A DNA stretch of 64,000 nt from Pseudomonas sp. ML2-2023-3. GTDB taxonomy: Bacteria > Pseudomonadota > Gammaproteobacteria > Pseudomonadales > Pseudomonadaceae. Each line of letters begins with the position of its first letter. Positions within the stretch are counted from its first letter, which is position 1. Of the stretch, positions 37,043 through 45,550 are shown in pieces. Below the pieces are notes generated by a model that was given only the letters and a program-made list of their open reading frames with translations, was not told the origin of the DNA and made no database searches. The stretch is from contig NZ_CP146343.1 of NCBI RefSeq assembly GCF_037055275.1, positions 2,700,501-2,764,500 on the forward strand, given 5' to 3'. The position numbers were made by a program, and so were the translations under genes.

Positions 37043-38629
37043 TCAGCTGGCCAGTGCGTCGCGGCTGTGCTTGCCGTCAAGCAAGCGCTGGATACCCAGC
37101 GGGTTGGCATTTTTAAGCGCGTCCGGCAAAAGGCTGTCCGGATAGTTCTGGTAGCACACCGGGCGCAGGAAGCGGTCGATGGCCAGCGAGCCCACCGAGG
37201 TGCCACGGGCATCGGATGTCGCCGGATAAGGCCCGCCGTGAACCATCGCATCGCACACCTCGACGCCGGTCGGGTAACCGTTGAGCAGTAACCGTCCGGC
37301 CTTGTGTTCAAGCACCGGCACGACCTCGGCGAACGCCTGCAAGTCAGCGGGCTCGGCAATCAGCGTGGCGGTCAGTTGGCCATGCAAGCTATGCAATGCC
37401 TGCATCAACTGCGCCTTGTCCGCGACTTCGACCACCAGGGTGGTCGGTCCGAAGACCTCTTCCTGCAACACCTCGGCGCCATCGATCAGCAGGCTGGCAT
37501 TGGCCTGGAACAACTGCGGGCTGGCCTGATTGCCTTGTTGCGGCGCGCCTGCAAGGTGGCGGATACCATCGACCCCTGCCAGGCGCTGGATACCTTTGCT
37601 GTAACTGACCAGGCCCCCGGCATTGAGCAGTGTCTGTGGGGCCTGAGCGTTGAAGAACTGGCTGAGTGCCTGGACAAAGGCACTGAACCCGGGTGAGCGG
37701 ATACCCAGCACCAGGCCCGGGCTGGTGCAGAACTGGCCTGCGCCCAGCATCACCGAACCGCCCAGCTCCCGTGCAATCTGCTCGCCGCGGGCAAGCAGCG
37801 CCTGAGGCAAGACCAGCACCGGGTTGATGCTCGACATCTCGGCAAAAACCGGGATCGGCTGGGGTCTTGCTGCGGCCATGTCGCACAGGGCACGGCCTCC
37901 GGACAGGGAACCGGTAAAGCCGACAGCGTGAATCGCGGGATGCTTGACCAGCACAGCGCCCACCCCCGCACCGTAGATCATGTTGAACACACCGCCAGGC
38001 ATGCCGGTGCGCTCGGCGGCGCGCACAATGGCAAGCGCCACCCATTCAGCGGTTGCCATGTGCCCGCTGTGAGCCTTGAACACCACCGGGCAACCGGCCG
38101 CGAGTGCCGAAGCGGTATCACCGCCAGCCGTGGAGAAGGCCAGCGGGAAGTTACTGGCCCCGAACACGGCCACCGGCCCTACGCCCATTCGGCACTGACG
38201 CAGATCTGCACGGGGCAAAGGCTGGCGGTCAGGCAGCGCCTGATCGATGCGCGCGCCGTAAAAATCACCACGGCGCAGCACGTTGGCAAACAGGCGCATT
38301 TGCCCGCTGGTGCGCCCGCGTTCGCCCTGGATGCGCGCAGCTGGCAAGGCAGTCTCGCGGCAGACAATGGCGATGAAATCGTCGCCCAGCCCGTCAATTT
38401 CTTCGGCAATGGCCTCCAGGAACTCGGCCCGTCGGGTGGCGGGCAATCTGCGAAAAGCTGGAAACGCGGCGCTGGCCGCACTGACAGCGGCATCCACTTC
38501 GGATTCGGTGGCCTGGATAAAGTGGTAGGGCAGCGCTTCGCCGGTGCTGGCATCCACGCTTTGCAGGTGCACGGTGCCAGCACCGCTGCGGTGTCCGCCA
38601 ATAAAGTTCTGTCCGGTGATGCGTGTCAT
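37043..38629 (-). CDS. NADP-type aldehyde dehydrogenase, likely 2-oxoglutarate semialdehyde dehydrogenase
   Basis: 528 residues of the aldehyde dehydrogenase superfamily. The catalytic Cys is in GAGQFCTSPGLV and the general-base Glu in FAEMSSINPV; GFTGSLSGGRAL is the cofactor loop. These variants are typical of the branch that oxidises 2,5-dioxopentanoate in pentose, glucarate or hydroxyproline catabolism. No sugar-acid genes are adjacent, so the pathway is unclear. Its start faces the sfnB operon across about 370 bp. Confidence 0.84.
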   Translation of the reverse strand: MTRITGQNFIGGHRSGAGTVHLQSVDASTGEALPYHFIQATESEVDAAVSAASAAFPAFRRLPATRRAEFLEAIAEEIDGLGDDFIAIVCRETALPAARIQGERGRTSGQMRLFANVLRRGDFYGARIDQALPDRQPLPRADLRQCRMGVGPVAVFGASNFPLAFSTAGGDTASALAAGCPVVFKAHSGHMATAEWVALAIVRAAERTGMPGGVFNMIYGAGVGAVLVKHPAIHAVGFTGSLSGGRALCDMAAARPQPIPVFAEMSSINPVLVLPQALLARGEQIARELGGSVMLGAGQFCTSPGLVLGIRSPGFSAFVQALSQFFNAQAPQTLLNAGGLVSYSKGIQRLAGVDGIRHLAGAPQQGNQASPQLFQANASLLIDGAEVLQEEVFGPTTLVVEVADKAQLMQALHSLHGQLTATLIAEPADLQAFAEVVPVLEHKAGRLLLNGYPTGVEVCDAMVHGGPYPATSDARGTSVGSLAIDRFLRPVCYQNYPDSLLPDALKNANPLGIQRLLDGKHSRDALAS

Positions 38630-38822
38630 ATCAATGTCCCTTCAGGCCAGTGCTACAAGATTTTTGTGCCAGCTGCGAATCAGGTAATCGCGCCGCAGGT
38701 CTCTCAAAAGGGAACCCTCAAGGCTCCTTCAGGCGGCCACTGTAGTTTTTGTCGAAGTGGCTGCCCAATGACGAATGTGGATTGGGCGATAACCATTGGT
38801 CATACCTTGACCCCGCCAAGGG

Positions 38823-38867
38823 TGTTGGCCAGGCAACAGTTGCAACACAGACTGTTGCCCTGGCAAC
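38823..38867. promoter_or_regulatory. Candidate enhancer (activator) sites for the sfnB promoter
   Basis: GTTGGCCAGGCAACAGT and ACTGTTGCCCTGGCAAC are near-complementary 17-base arms (three mismatches) separated by ten bases, and the elements AACAGTTGCAACA and TGTTGC recur inside. They lie some 55-95 bp upstream of the sigma-54 -24 element, the usual range for an NtrC-type activator. SfnR is the likely protein by family knowledge; assignment of these bases is inference. Confidence 0.45.
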
Positions 38868-38919
38868 TCCGGATGTTTCTGGTTTTTCGTAAGCAATTGA
38901 TTTTTATATAGAAAATAGA

Positions 38920-38935
38920 TGGCATGGTTTCTGCT
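38920..38935 (+). promoter_or_regulatory. Sigma-54 promoter upstream of sfnB
   Basis: TGGCATGGTTTCTGCT matches the -24/-12 consensus TGGCAYR-N4-TTGCW, with GG and GC exactly ten bases apart and one deviation in the -12 element. The transcript would start near 38946, 50 bases before the sfnB ATG. Sulfone-utilisation genes sfn are known to be sigma-54 dependent, which fits. Confidence 0.75.
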
Positions 38936-38995
38936 CTCACTCATTTAACGGTCGCTCCTGCTGGCGACCCATTATGAGTAACGAGTGAGAAGTCC

Positions 38996-40219
38996 ATGTC
39001 GTACGCCCCTGCCGATGCCCCGTACCCCCTTTCTGTTGCCAATGCCCATGTCATCCGCACGGATGCTGAAGCCATCGACGTCGCCCATAAAGTCGCGGCG
39101 TTTCTGCTGGAGGGTGATGCTGAACGTGATCGGCTGCGCCAGGTGCCTGCCGAGGTGGTGGATGTGTTCTCCAACAGTGGCTTGTGGGGCATCACCGTGC
39201 CCGGGGAGTACGGCGGCGCGCAGGTGTCATACGCCACGCTGGCCGAAGTGATCACCATTATTTCCGCTGCGGATGCTTCCCTCGGGCAGATCCCGCAGAA
39301 CCATTACTGCCTGCTTGAAGATATCCGCCTGCAAGGGACGCCAGAACAAAAGGCTTTCTTTTTTGACCTGGCGCTCAAGGGCAATCGTTTTGCCAATGCC
39401 ATCTCGGAGACCGGCGGCAAGACGGTGCAGGACATCCAGACGCGCTTTGTCCGTGACGGCGATGAGGTGCTTGTCAACGGTCGCAAGGGTTACTGCACCG
39501 GTTCTTTGTATGCTCACTGGCTGGGTGTGCTGGCGCTGGATGACGAAGACAGGGCGCATCTGGCCTTTGTGCCGCGCAACAGCCCGGGACTCACTGTGGT
39601 GGATGACTGGTCGAGCATCGGCCAGCGCAACACCGCCAGTGGCACGGTGCTGGTGCAGGATCTGCGGGTGCCCGGGTTCAATGTCTTCAAAACCTACCGC
39701 TCCTATGAAAACCCGACCCTGGCCGGTCCTTTTGCCCAGATCACCACGGCCGCCATTGACGCCGGGATTGCCCGTGCGGCGTTGCGCGACACTCTGGTTT
39801 TTGTCCGCGAACACGCCAGGCCCTGGATCGACTCGGGGCTGGAAAAGGCCAGTGATGATCCACTGACCATCATCCAGATCGGCCGGCTGAGCATCCAGCT
39901 GGATGCCTCTGAAGCCTTGCTCGAACGCGCAGGCAAAGTGATGGACAGCGTACGGGCGGCGCCCGATGAAGACGGTGTGGCGCGTGCCTCGGTGGCGGTG
40001 GCCAAGGCCAAGGTACTGACCACCGAAATTGCCCTGGAAGCCAGTACCCGCCTGTTTGAACTGGGCGGTACGCGCTCTTCGCTGGCCCGCCATAACCACG
40101 ACCGTCACTGGCGCAATGCTCGCGTACATACCCTGCATGACCCGGTGCGCTGGAAGTACCACGTGGTGGGTAACTGGCTGCTGAACGGGATCAACCCTCC
40201 ACGTCACGACTGGTCATGA
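38996..40219 (+). CDS. sfnB: SfnB family acyl-CoA-dehydrogenase-like sulfur acquisition oxidoreductase
   Basis: 407 residues in the flavin-binding acyl-CoA dehydrogenase/DszC superfamily. Typical SfnB stretches are GLWGITVPGEYGGAQVSYATLAEV and NRFANAISETGGK. SfnB is required for using dimethyl sulfone and related sulfur sources under sulfate limitation, although its exact reaction is unsettled. It follows a sigma-54 promoter, and its stop overlaps the ATG of a MetI-type permease, placing oxidation and uptake in one operon. Confidence 0.9.
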   Translation: MSYAPADAPYPLSVANAHVIRTDAEAIDVAHKVAAFLLEGDAERDRLRQVPAEVVDVFSNSGLWGITVPGEYGGAQVSYATLAEVITIISAADASLGQIPQNHYCLLEDIRLQGTPEQKAFFFDLALKGNRFANAISETGGKTVQDIQTRFVRDGDEVLVNGRKGYCTGSLYAHWLGVLALDDEDRAHLAFVPRNSPGLTVVDDWSSIGQRNTASGTVLVQDLRVPGFNVFKTYRSYENPTLAGPFAQITTAAIDAGIARAALRDTLVFVREHARPWIDSGLEKASDDPLTIIQIGRLSIQLDASEALLERAGKVMDSVRAAPDEDGVARASVAVAKAKVLTTEIALEASTRLFELGGTRSSLARHNHDRHWRNARVHTLHDPVRWKYHVVGNWLLNGINPPRHDWS

Positions 40220-40887
40220 GCATGGTCGAGCTGCTGGTCAGCCTCAACTGGCCGGAAATCGGCCAGGCCTGCATTGCCACGCTGAGCATGCTTGGCGTGG
40301 CGCTGGTTTTTACCGCTCTGCTTGGCCTGCCCCTGGGGGTCTTGATGTTCCTGACCGGCAAACAGCAACTTCACGCCAAACCCGGTGTGTACCGGGTGCT
40401 GTCGATGCTGGTGAACATGTTCCGCTCCCTGCCGTTCATTATTTTGCTGATTGCGCTGATCCCCCTGACCGCTTTTCTCATGGGCACCTCTTTGGGGGTG
40501 AAGGGGGCCATTCCACCGTTGGTGGTGGGTTGCACGCCGTTCTTTGCACGGCTGGTTGAAACCGCCCTGCGTGAGGTCGACCACGGGGTGGTGGAGGCCA
40601 CCCAGGCAATGGGCGCCAGTACCTGGCAAGTGGTGCGGCACACCTTGTTGCCCGAAGCGCGCGGCGGGCTGATTGCAGCTATCACCGTTACCGCCATTGT
40701 TCTGGTCGACTGCACCGCGATGGCGGGGGTGATCGGTGGTGGCGGGCTGGGGGATCTGGCGATTCGTTTCGGCTATCAGCGTTTTCAGACTGACGTGATG
40801 GTGATCACTGTGGCGCTGCTGGTCCTGCTGGTTCAGGGCCTGCAAGTCAGCGGTGACCGTCTGGTTCTGCACTACAGCCGTCGCTGA
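40216..40887 (+). CDS. metI: Methionine-type ABC transporter permease MetI
   Basis: 223 residues with five membrane helices and the EAA loop EATQAMGASTWQVVRHTLLPEA that contacts the ATPase. The sequence MFRSLPFIILLIALIPLT is typical of MetI. It overlaps sfnB by 4 bp (ATGA). No metN (ATPase) gene is present beside it; normally metN precedes metI. It would import methionine or a related sulfur compound. Confidence 0.88.
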   Translation: MSMVELLVSLNWPEIGQACIATLSMLGVALVFTALLGLPLGVLMFLTGKQQLHAKPGVYRVLSMLVNMFRSLPFIILLIALIPLTAFLMGTSLGVKGAIPPLVVGCTPFFARLVETALREVDHGVVEATQAMGASTWQVVRHTLLPEARGGLIAAITVTAIVLVDCTAMAGVIGGGGLGDLAIRFGYQRFQTDVMVITVALLVLLVQGLQVSGDRLVLHYSRR

Positions 40888-40919
40888 GACGGCCCATTTA
40901 TATTGTGCGGAGTTCTGCC

Positions 40920-41690
40920 ATGAAAAAGCTTGTTGCCCTTGCGGCTGTTTTTGCTGCCCTCACGGCTCACGCCGGTGAAAAGCTGGTGGTGGGCGCCAGC
41001 CCGGTGCCCCACGCCGAGATTCTTGAGTTCGTTAAGCCCGAGCTGGCCAAGCAAGGCGTTGATCTGGATATCAAGGTATTCAGCGACTTTATCCAGCCAA
41101 ACGTGCAACTGGCCGAGAAAAATATCGACGCCAACTACTACCAGTATCGACCGTTCCTGGATGAGTTCAACAAGACCCGTCACACCGATCTGGTACCAGT
41201 GATTGGTGTGCACATCGAGCCTTTCGGCGCTTACTCGACGAAGATCAAACAGATCTCCGAGTTGAAGGATGGTGCGTCGGTGGCCATCCCCAATGACCCG
41301 GTCAATGCGGGCCGTGCCCTGGTGCTGCTGGATGATGCGGGGCTGATCAAACTCAAGGATCCGGGCAACTCTCTGTCGACGACCCGGGATATTGCCGAGA
41401 ATCCCAAGCACCTGAAAATCCGCGAACTGGAAGGCGCGTTGCTGGCGAGGTCGGTGAATCAGGTTGATCTGGCGTTTGTGTTTGCCAACTACGCCCTGGA
41501 AGCGGGCATCGATACCAACAGTGCGTTGATTGTGGAGAAGGGCAAGGATCTGTACGTCGAGTATCTGGTCGCACGCCCGGACAACATTCAAAGCCCGGCC
41601 ATCCAGAAACTGGCCCGGGCACTGAACTCGCCGCAAGTGCGCGAGTTCATCCTGACCCGTTACAAAGGCCAGATCGTGCCGGGGTTTTGA
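40920..41690 (+). CDS. metQ: MetQ/NlpA-type substrate-binding protein
   Basis: 256 residues with the NlpA lipoprotein-9 fold: VVGASPVPHAEILEFVKPEL, NYYQYRPFLDEFN and VAIPNDPVNAGRALVLL. The signal peptide (VALAAVFAALTAHAG) has no lipobox Cys, so this is a soluble periplasmic protein instead of the usual lipoprotein. ATG at 40920 is preceded by GGAG; a longer frame from 40905 is less likely. Third gene of the sfnB operon. Confidence 0.9.
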   Translation: MKKLVALAAVFAALTAHAGEKLVVGASPVPHAEILEFVKPELAKQGVDLDIKVFSDFIQPNVQLAEKNIDANYYQYRPFLDEFNKTRHTDLVPVIGVHIEPFGAYSTKIKQISELKDGASVAIPNDPVNAGRALVLLDDAGLIKLKDPGNSLSTTRDIAENPKHLKIRELEGALLARSVNQVDLAFVFANYALEAGIDTNSALIVEKGKDLYVEYLVARPDNIQSPAIQKLARALNSPQVREFILTRYKGQIVPGF

Positions 41691-41696
41691 GGGTTG

Positions 41697-42335
41697 TCAG
41701 CTGATCTGACCGCCGCTTTCCCGTACATCGTGGAAGGTGTCCAGCGCCGTGATCACCGCGATGCGCAGCCCCTCGGTCTGGATTGAGAGTGCCATGGATG
41801 GTCCGCCGCATTGCTCCGCCTGTTCCGGCAGTGCAGGCACATGGATAAACCCTGCGCGCACCGCAGACCCGGCCAGTGCATGTTGCAGGCAATAGAACAC
41901 CTGATTGCAGACAAAGGTGCCCGCCGTGTGCGACACCGAAGACGCAATGCCAGCCTCCTTTAACGCCCGAACCATTGCCTTGATGGGCAGGGTGCTGAAG
42001 TAGGCGGCCGGGCCGTCCGGTACCACGGGTGTGTCGATTGGCTGCGCGCCCAGGTTATCGGGAATGCGGGCGTCGTTGATGTTGATTGCCACCCGCTCGA
42101 TGCAGATGTCAGCGCGGCCGGGCCCCAGCCCGACTGCGATCACCAGCTCTGGCTCAAACTCTTCCAGTAACTGGTGCAGCCGTGCGGGTGCCAGGGCAAA
42201 CGCGCAGGGCAACTGGCGGCCGACGATGCGCACATCGCCATGGGAGGTGCCGTCCAGAAGGCGCACGGCCTCCCAGGACGGGTTTACGGTGTCTTGGTCG
42301 AACGGTTCGAAGCCGGTCAGCAGTACAGTGCGCAT
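41697..42335 (-). CDS. pcp: Pyroglutamyl-peptidase I (pyrrolidone-carboxylate peptidase)
   Basis: 212 residues of peptidase family C15. The catalytic triad is visible: Glu in GRADICIERVAINI, Cys in TAGTFVCNQVFY and His in AGFIHVPALP; the start LLTGFEPFDQDTVNPSW is diagnostic. It removes N-terminal 5-oxoproline from peptides. GAGGACTGT precedes the ATG. It ends the operon with the DUF979 and DUF969 membrane genes, with gaps of a few bases, suggesting joint uptake and processing of pyroglutamyl compounds. Confidence 0.93.
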   Translation of the reverse strand: MRTVLLTGFEPFDQDTVNPSWEAVRLLDGTSHGDVRIVGRQLPCAFALAPARLHQLLEEFEPELVIAVGLGPGRADICIERVAININDARIPDNLGAQPIDTPVVPDGPAAYFSTLPIKAMVRALKEAGIASSVSHTAGTFVCNQVFYCLQHALAGSAVRAGFIHVPALPEQAEQCGGPSMALSIQTEGLRIAVITALDTFHDVRESGGQIS

Positions 42336-42342
42336 ACAGTCC

Positions 42343-43293
42343 TCACATCAGCACGTAAAGAAGCACGATATTGACCACCAGCATCATCAGCGCGGTGGGC
42401 ATTTGCGCCTTGATCACGGCGTATTTGTCCGGCAGTTCCAGCAGGGCAACGGGCACGATATTGAAGTTGGCCGCCATCGGCGTCATCAGGGTACCGCAGT
42501 AGCCGGAAAACATGCCGATTGCAGCCATGACCGCCGGGTTTGCATCGTAGATGCCCACCAGTACCGGTACGCCGACACCGCCGGTCATCACCGGGAATGC
42601 GGCAAAACCGTTGCCCATGATCACGGTAAACAGCGCCATGCCCAGGACGTAGACCATCACCGCAACCAGGCGATAATCCATGTTGATGTACGCGGTGGTG
42701 ACATGGGCAACAGCGGTGCCCACACCTGCGTCGTTAAATAACAGACCAAGCATGGCCAGCATTTGCGGCAACACCATGGTCCAGCCCAGGGTTTCGGTCA
42801 GGCGTCGTGATTCACGCAAGCCTTGCAGCGGAGTGTCGCGGGTCAGGATGCACGCCAGGACCAGTGCCACCACGCAGCCGATGCCCAGTGACACGAACGT
42901 GGTGTTTTTTGGGTCGAGCAGCGGCACGCCACCGATCTGGGTGTTTTTCAGCAGGATGGAACCAATCACCGTCACCAGCGGAATCGACAGGGCCGGAATG
43001 AACAGTTTGTGGCCCAGGCGCCCGGCACTGGCCCGCGCAGCCTTGATATGCAACTCGGCGTGAGTGCCACGGCCTACGCCACCGATGCCTGCAATGGCGG
43101 CCATGACCAGAACGCCAACGCCGACCACAAACGGTGACAGACGATCGCCAATCAGGAACACCAAGGCGAACAACGCCCAGAACAGGCCGCTGGTCCAGCG
43201 TTTCGGATGGGTACGGTCACACACGATCATGCCCGCAGTGATCATCAACAGCACACCGGCCAGCCAGTAGAAGTACTCGATAGAGATAATCAT
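42343..43293 (-). CDS. DUF979 family membrane protein
   Basis: 316 residues with about nine membrane helices and conserved TAAFPVMTGGVG-type and FSGYCGTLMTPMAANFN loops. DUF979 proteins almost always occur with DUF969 and a pyroglutamyl peptidase. The two halves resemble parts of ion-transporter superfamily carriers, so the pair is thought to be a transporter, substrate not proven. Its start overlaps the DUF969 stop by 4 bp. Confidence 0.82.
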   Translation of the reverse strand: MIISIEYFYWLAGVLLMITAGMIVCDRTHPKRWTSGLFWALFALVFLIGDRLSPFVVGVGVLVMAAIAGIGGVGRGTHAELHIKAARASAGRLGHKLFIPALSIPLVTVIGSILLKNTQIGGVPLLDPKNTTFVSLGIGCVVALVLACILTRDTPLQGLRESRRLTETLGWTMVLPQMLAMLGLLFNDAGVGTAVAHVTTAYINMDYRLVAVMVYVLGMALFTVIMGNGFAAFPVMTGGVGVPVLVGIYDANPAVMAAIGMFSGYCGTLMTPMAANFNIVPVALLELPDKYAVIKAQMPTALMMLVVNIVLLYVLM

Positions 43294-44021
43294 CGTGCCA
43301 GCTCCCGGGTTGCGTCAGCTTCTTCGCGGGCAACTTCGTCCATGCTGCGTGACAGCATCAGGTCGAAGCGGTACAGGCGCAGTGCGTGCACGATAAAGGC
43401 ACAAATGGCGGTCGGGATGCCCCAGAACGCAATGTGCAGCGGCTCGACATCAAGCCCCGAACCCAGCAGGAAGGTGTGCATCAGTGCGATTGCACCAAAG
43501 GCGACGAACACGTCTTCGCCAAAGAACAAGCCGATGTTGTCGGTGGCCGCGCACATGGCCAGGACTTTTTGCCGTACCGGGGCAGGTAGCTTTCCGTACT
43601 TGTTTTCAGCGGCGCCCTCGGCCATCGGTGCCAGCAGCGGACGGACCATTTGCGGATGCCCGCCCAGACTGGTCAGGCCTACTGCTGCCGTGGTCTCGCG
43701 CACAAACAGATACATGATCAGCAGACGCCCGACGGTGGCACGCTGGAAGCTGGCGATCCAGTTTTGCGCATGCAGGCGCAACCCGTGGCGTTCGAGCAGG
43801 CCGATCACGGCCAGAGGCAACAGCAGAATCAATTGCAGGGCGCGGGTTTGCAGGAAGCCTTCACCCATTTCGCTGATGATTTTTTCCAGCGGGAAGTTGG
43901 CGGCAAGGCCGGTGACGATGGCTGCCGCGCTGACCACCAGCAGTGGATTGAAGCGCAGCACAAAGCCAATGATGATGACGAACACGCCAATCAAGGGCCA
44001 TAGATTTACGACGGTTTGCAT
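43290..44021 (-). CDS. DUF969 family membrane protein
   Basis: 243 residues with about six membrane helices; loops VRETTAAVGLTSLGGHPQMV and CAATDNIGLFFGEDVFVAFG are family hallmarks. First gene of the DUF969-DUF979-pcp operon. A LysR gene lies divergently 306 bp upstream and probably regulates it. Confidence 0.82.
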   Translation of the reverse strand: MQTVVNLWPLIGVFVIIIGFVLRFNPLLVVSAAAIVTGLAANFPLEKIISEMGEGFLQTRALQLILLLPLAVIGLLERHGLRLHAQNWIASFQRATVGRLLIMYLFVRETTAAVGLTSLGGHPQMVRPLLAPMAEGAAENKYGKLPAPVRQKVLAMCAATDNIGLFFGEDVFVAFGAIALMHTFLLGSGLDVEPLHIAFWGIPTAICAFIVHALRLYRFDLMLSRSMDEVAREEADATRELAR

Positions 44022-44327
44022 GAGGGGGGAATCCCTTTAGCTGATTGCCGCTGCACCAGGGCAGGCTGGTGAGAGCAAGTCGAAAGCGGTCAGGCACACT
44101 TTCGAAAAATCGGTACGCTGCCGGACTCAGCGTGTTTTTTTATTTTTGACGCCCGATGAGCGTCATTGGCCGATATGGTTGGTGGCTTTGGGTTGTGCGT
44201 CCAGTCAATAAAAGTTGTCACCGCTGAACAAAAAAGTTTTACCAATCACCGACTTAAGCCGACTGGCTTGCGGCTGCGGCAAGGGTTTACAGTACGGCCC
44301 TGGTTTTGATTGGGTGAGGCGTCCTAA
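44022..44327. other. Divergent intergenic region of the pcp operon and its LysR gene
   Basis: About 300 bp holding both promoters; AT-rich runs such as GTTTTTTTATTTTTGACG lie near 44131-44150. LysR T-N11-A boxes are too degenerate to assign by eye. No other gene seen. Confidence 0.5.
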
Positions 44328-45248
44328 ATGAACATGCGATTTCTTCTGACATTCGTCTGGGTGGCGCGCCTTGGCAGCTTTCGACTCACGGCCGAAAAAC
44401 TCTCAAGCACTCAGGCGGCCATATCGAGTCGCATTTCAGTCCTCGAAACCGAGCTTGGCGTGCAGTTGTTTCAGCGCGATTCCCGTGGGGTCAATCTGAC
44501 CCGTGAAGGCCATCAAGTGCTGGGTTATGCCGAGGAAATGCTGGCCACCCAGCAGCGCCTGTTTCAATCCCTGGGACAGGCAGACAGCTTCGCCGGGCGC
44601 TTGCGTATCGGGGTGATGGACACCGTCATCCACAGTTGGCTGGGGGATCTGATCAGCGCGCTGAGCCGCGATTACCCGCAGGTCGAGGTCGAATTGACGG
44701 CCGATACGGCGCTGAACCTGAATGAGCAACTGCTCAAGGGGCAGCTGGATCTGATCTTTCAAACAGACCTGCTGCGCGCCGATGGCGTACGCAATGTGAA
44801 GTTGGCCAGTTATCCCCTGAGCTGGATCGTTGCCAAGGATGCTGCCCTGGATCGCAATTACGAGAGCCTGGCTGATTTGTGTCAGGAGCGGCTGCTGACC
44901 TTCTCTCGCCTGTCACGGCCACATCAGGACATGCTCAATTTTTTGCATCAGCACGACATTGTGGCCCCGCGCATCAGTTGCATCAACTCGGTGGCGGCCA
45001 TTATCAAACTGGTGGCCGACGGGTTCGGCATCGGTGCCTTGCCACCGGTGCTGGTCAGCCGCGAGCTGCAAAGCGGCGCGATGATCGCCCTGGGGATCGA
45101 AACTGCACCGGGCTTTGCGGTGTACGCCAGCTGGCGGGCAGGGGCGGGGCTGGAATTGAATGAAGCGGTGGTGAGCCTCAGTCAGGCTGTGGTGGCCGAG
45201 TATCAGCGCAGCGTTGTCCCTGAACACTTTGTTTTACCCGGCATCTGA
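44328..45248 (+). CDS. LysR family transcriptional regulator
   Basis: 306 residues: N-terminal helix-turn-helix (ARLGSFRLTAEKLSSTQAAISSRISVLE, i.e. the usual LTAEKLSSTQAAISSRI) and an effector-binding domain. Divergent from the DUF969-DUF979-pcp operon, so likely its regulator, possibly sensing 5-oxoproline or peptides. ATG at 44328 begins MNMRFLLTFVWVARLGSF, which aligns with the standard LysR start. Confidence 0.83.
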   Translation: MNMRFLLTFVWVARLGSFRLTAEKLSSTQAAISSRISVLETELGVQLFQRDSRGVNLTREGHQVLGYAEEMLATQQRLFQSLGQADSFAGRLRIGVMDTVIHSWLGDLISALSRDYPQVEVELTADTALNLNEQLLKGQLDLIFQTDLLRADGVRNVKLASYPLSWIVAKDAALDRNYESLADLCQERLLTFSRLSRPHQDMLNFLHQHDIVAPRISCINSVAAIIKLVADGFGIGALPPVLVSRELQSGAMIALGIETAPGFAVYASWRAGAGLELNEAVVSLSQAVVAEYQRSVVPEHFVLPGI

Positions 45249-45413
45249 TCCGTATTTTTTTGCGTTATCTGCGACTGTTATGTATGCAGTTTGCGGCGCA
45301 AAATTCCCGTCAACCTTTCGAGACAGACGAGGACGTGAGTACACAGCAACACTCGCGTGTGGTCGGCTGATGTTCTGCGCCTGTTTTATTACGAACGTTT
45401 GACGGGGAATTTC

Positions 45414-45497
45414 ATGAACAAAATGGCATGGTTTTTGGGCGGCTTTCTGGTGCTGACCATCGGTATTGGCATTTTGGCGACGATTCCGCCGGGTTAA
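45414..45497 (+). CDS. Possible 27-residue single-helix membrane protein
   Basis: A short frame beginning ATG AAC AAA ATG and ending TAA encodes MNKMAWFLGGFLVLTIGIGI plus LATIPPG. Nearly all of it is one hydrophobic helix, and GGGGAA precedes the ATG at a good distance. It lies in a 300-bp gap between the LysR gene and methionine gamma-lyase. Neither homologues nor expression can be shown here; such tiny proteins often escape annotation. Confidence 0.4.
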   Translation: MNKMAWFLGGFLVLTIGIGILATIPPG

Positions 45498-45550
45498 TGG
45501 GGTGCTCATCTCGAATGTACCTTGCTGGCGTCTGATTACATTGTGCGAGC

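Noticed and set aside
37928..38911. 327-codon frame on the plus strand opposite the aldehyde dehydrogenase
   Set aside because: Antisense shadow of a gene with clear catalytic motifs.
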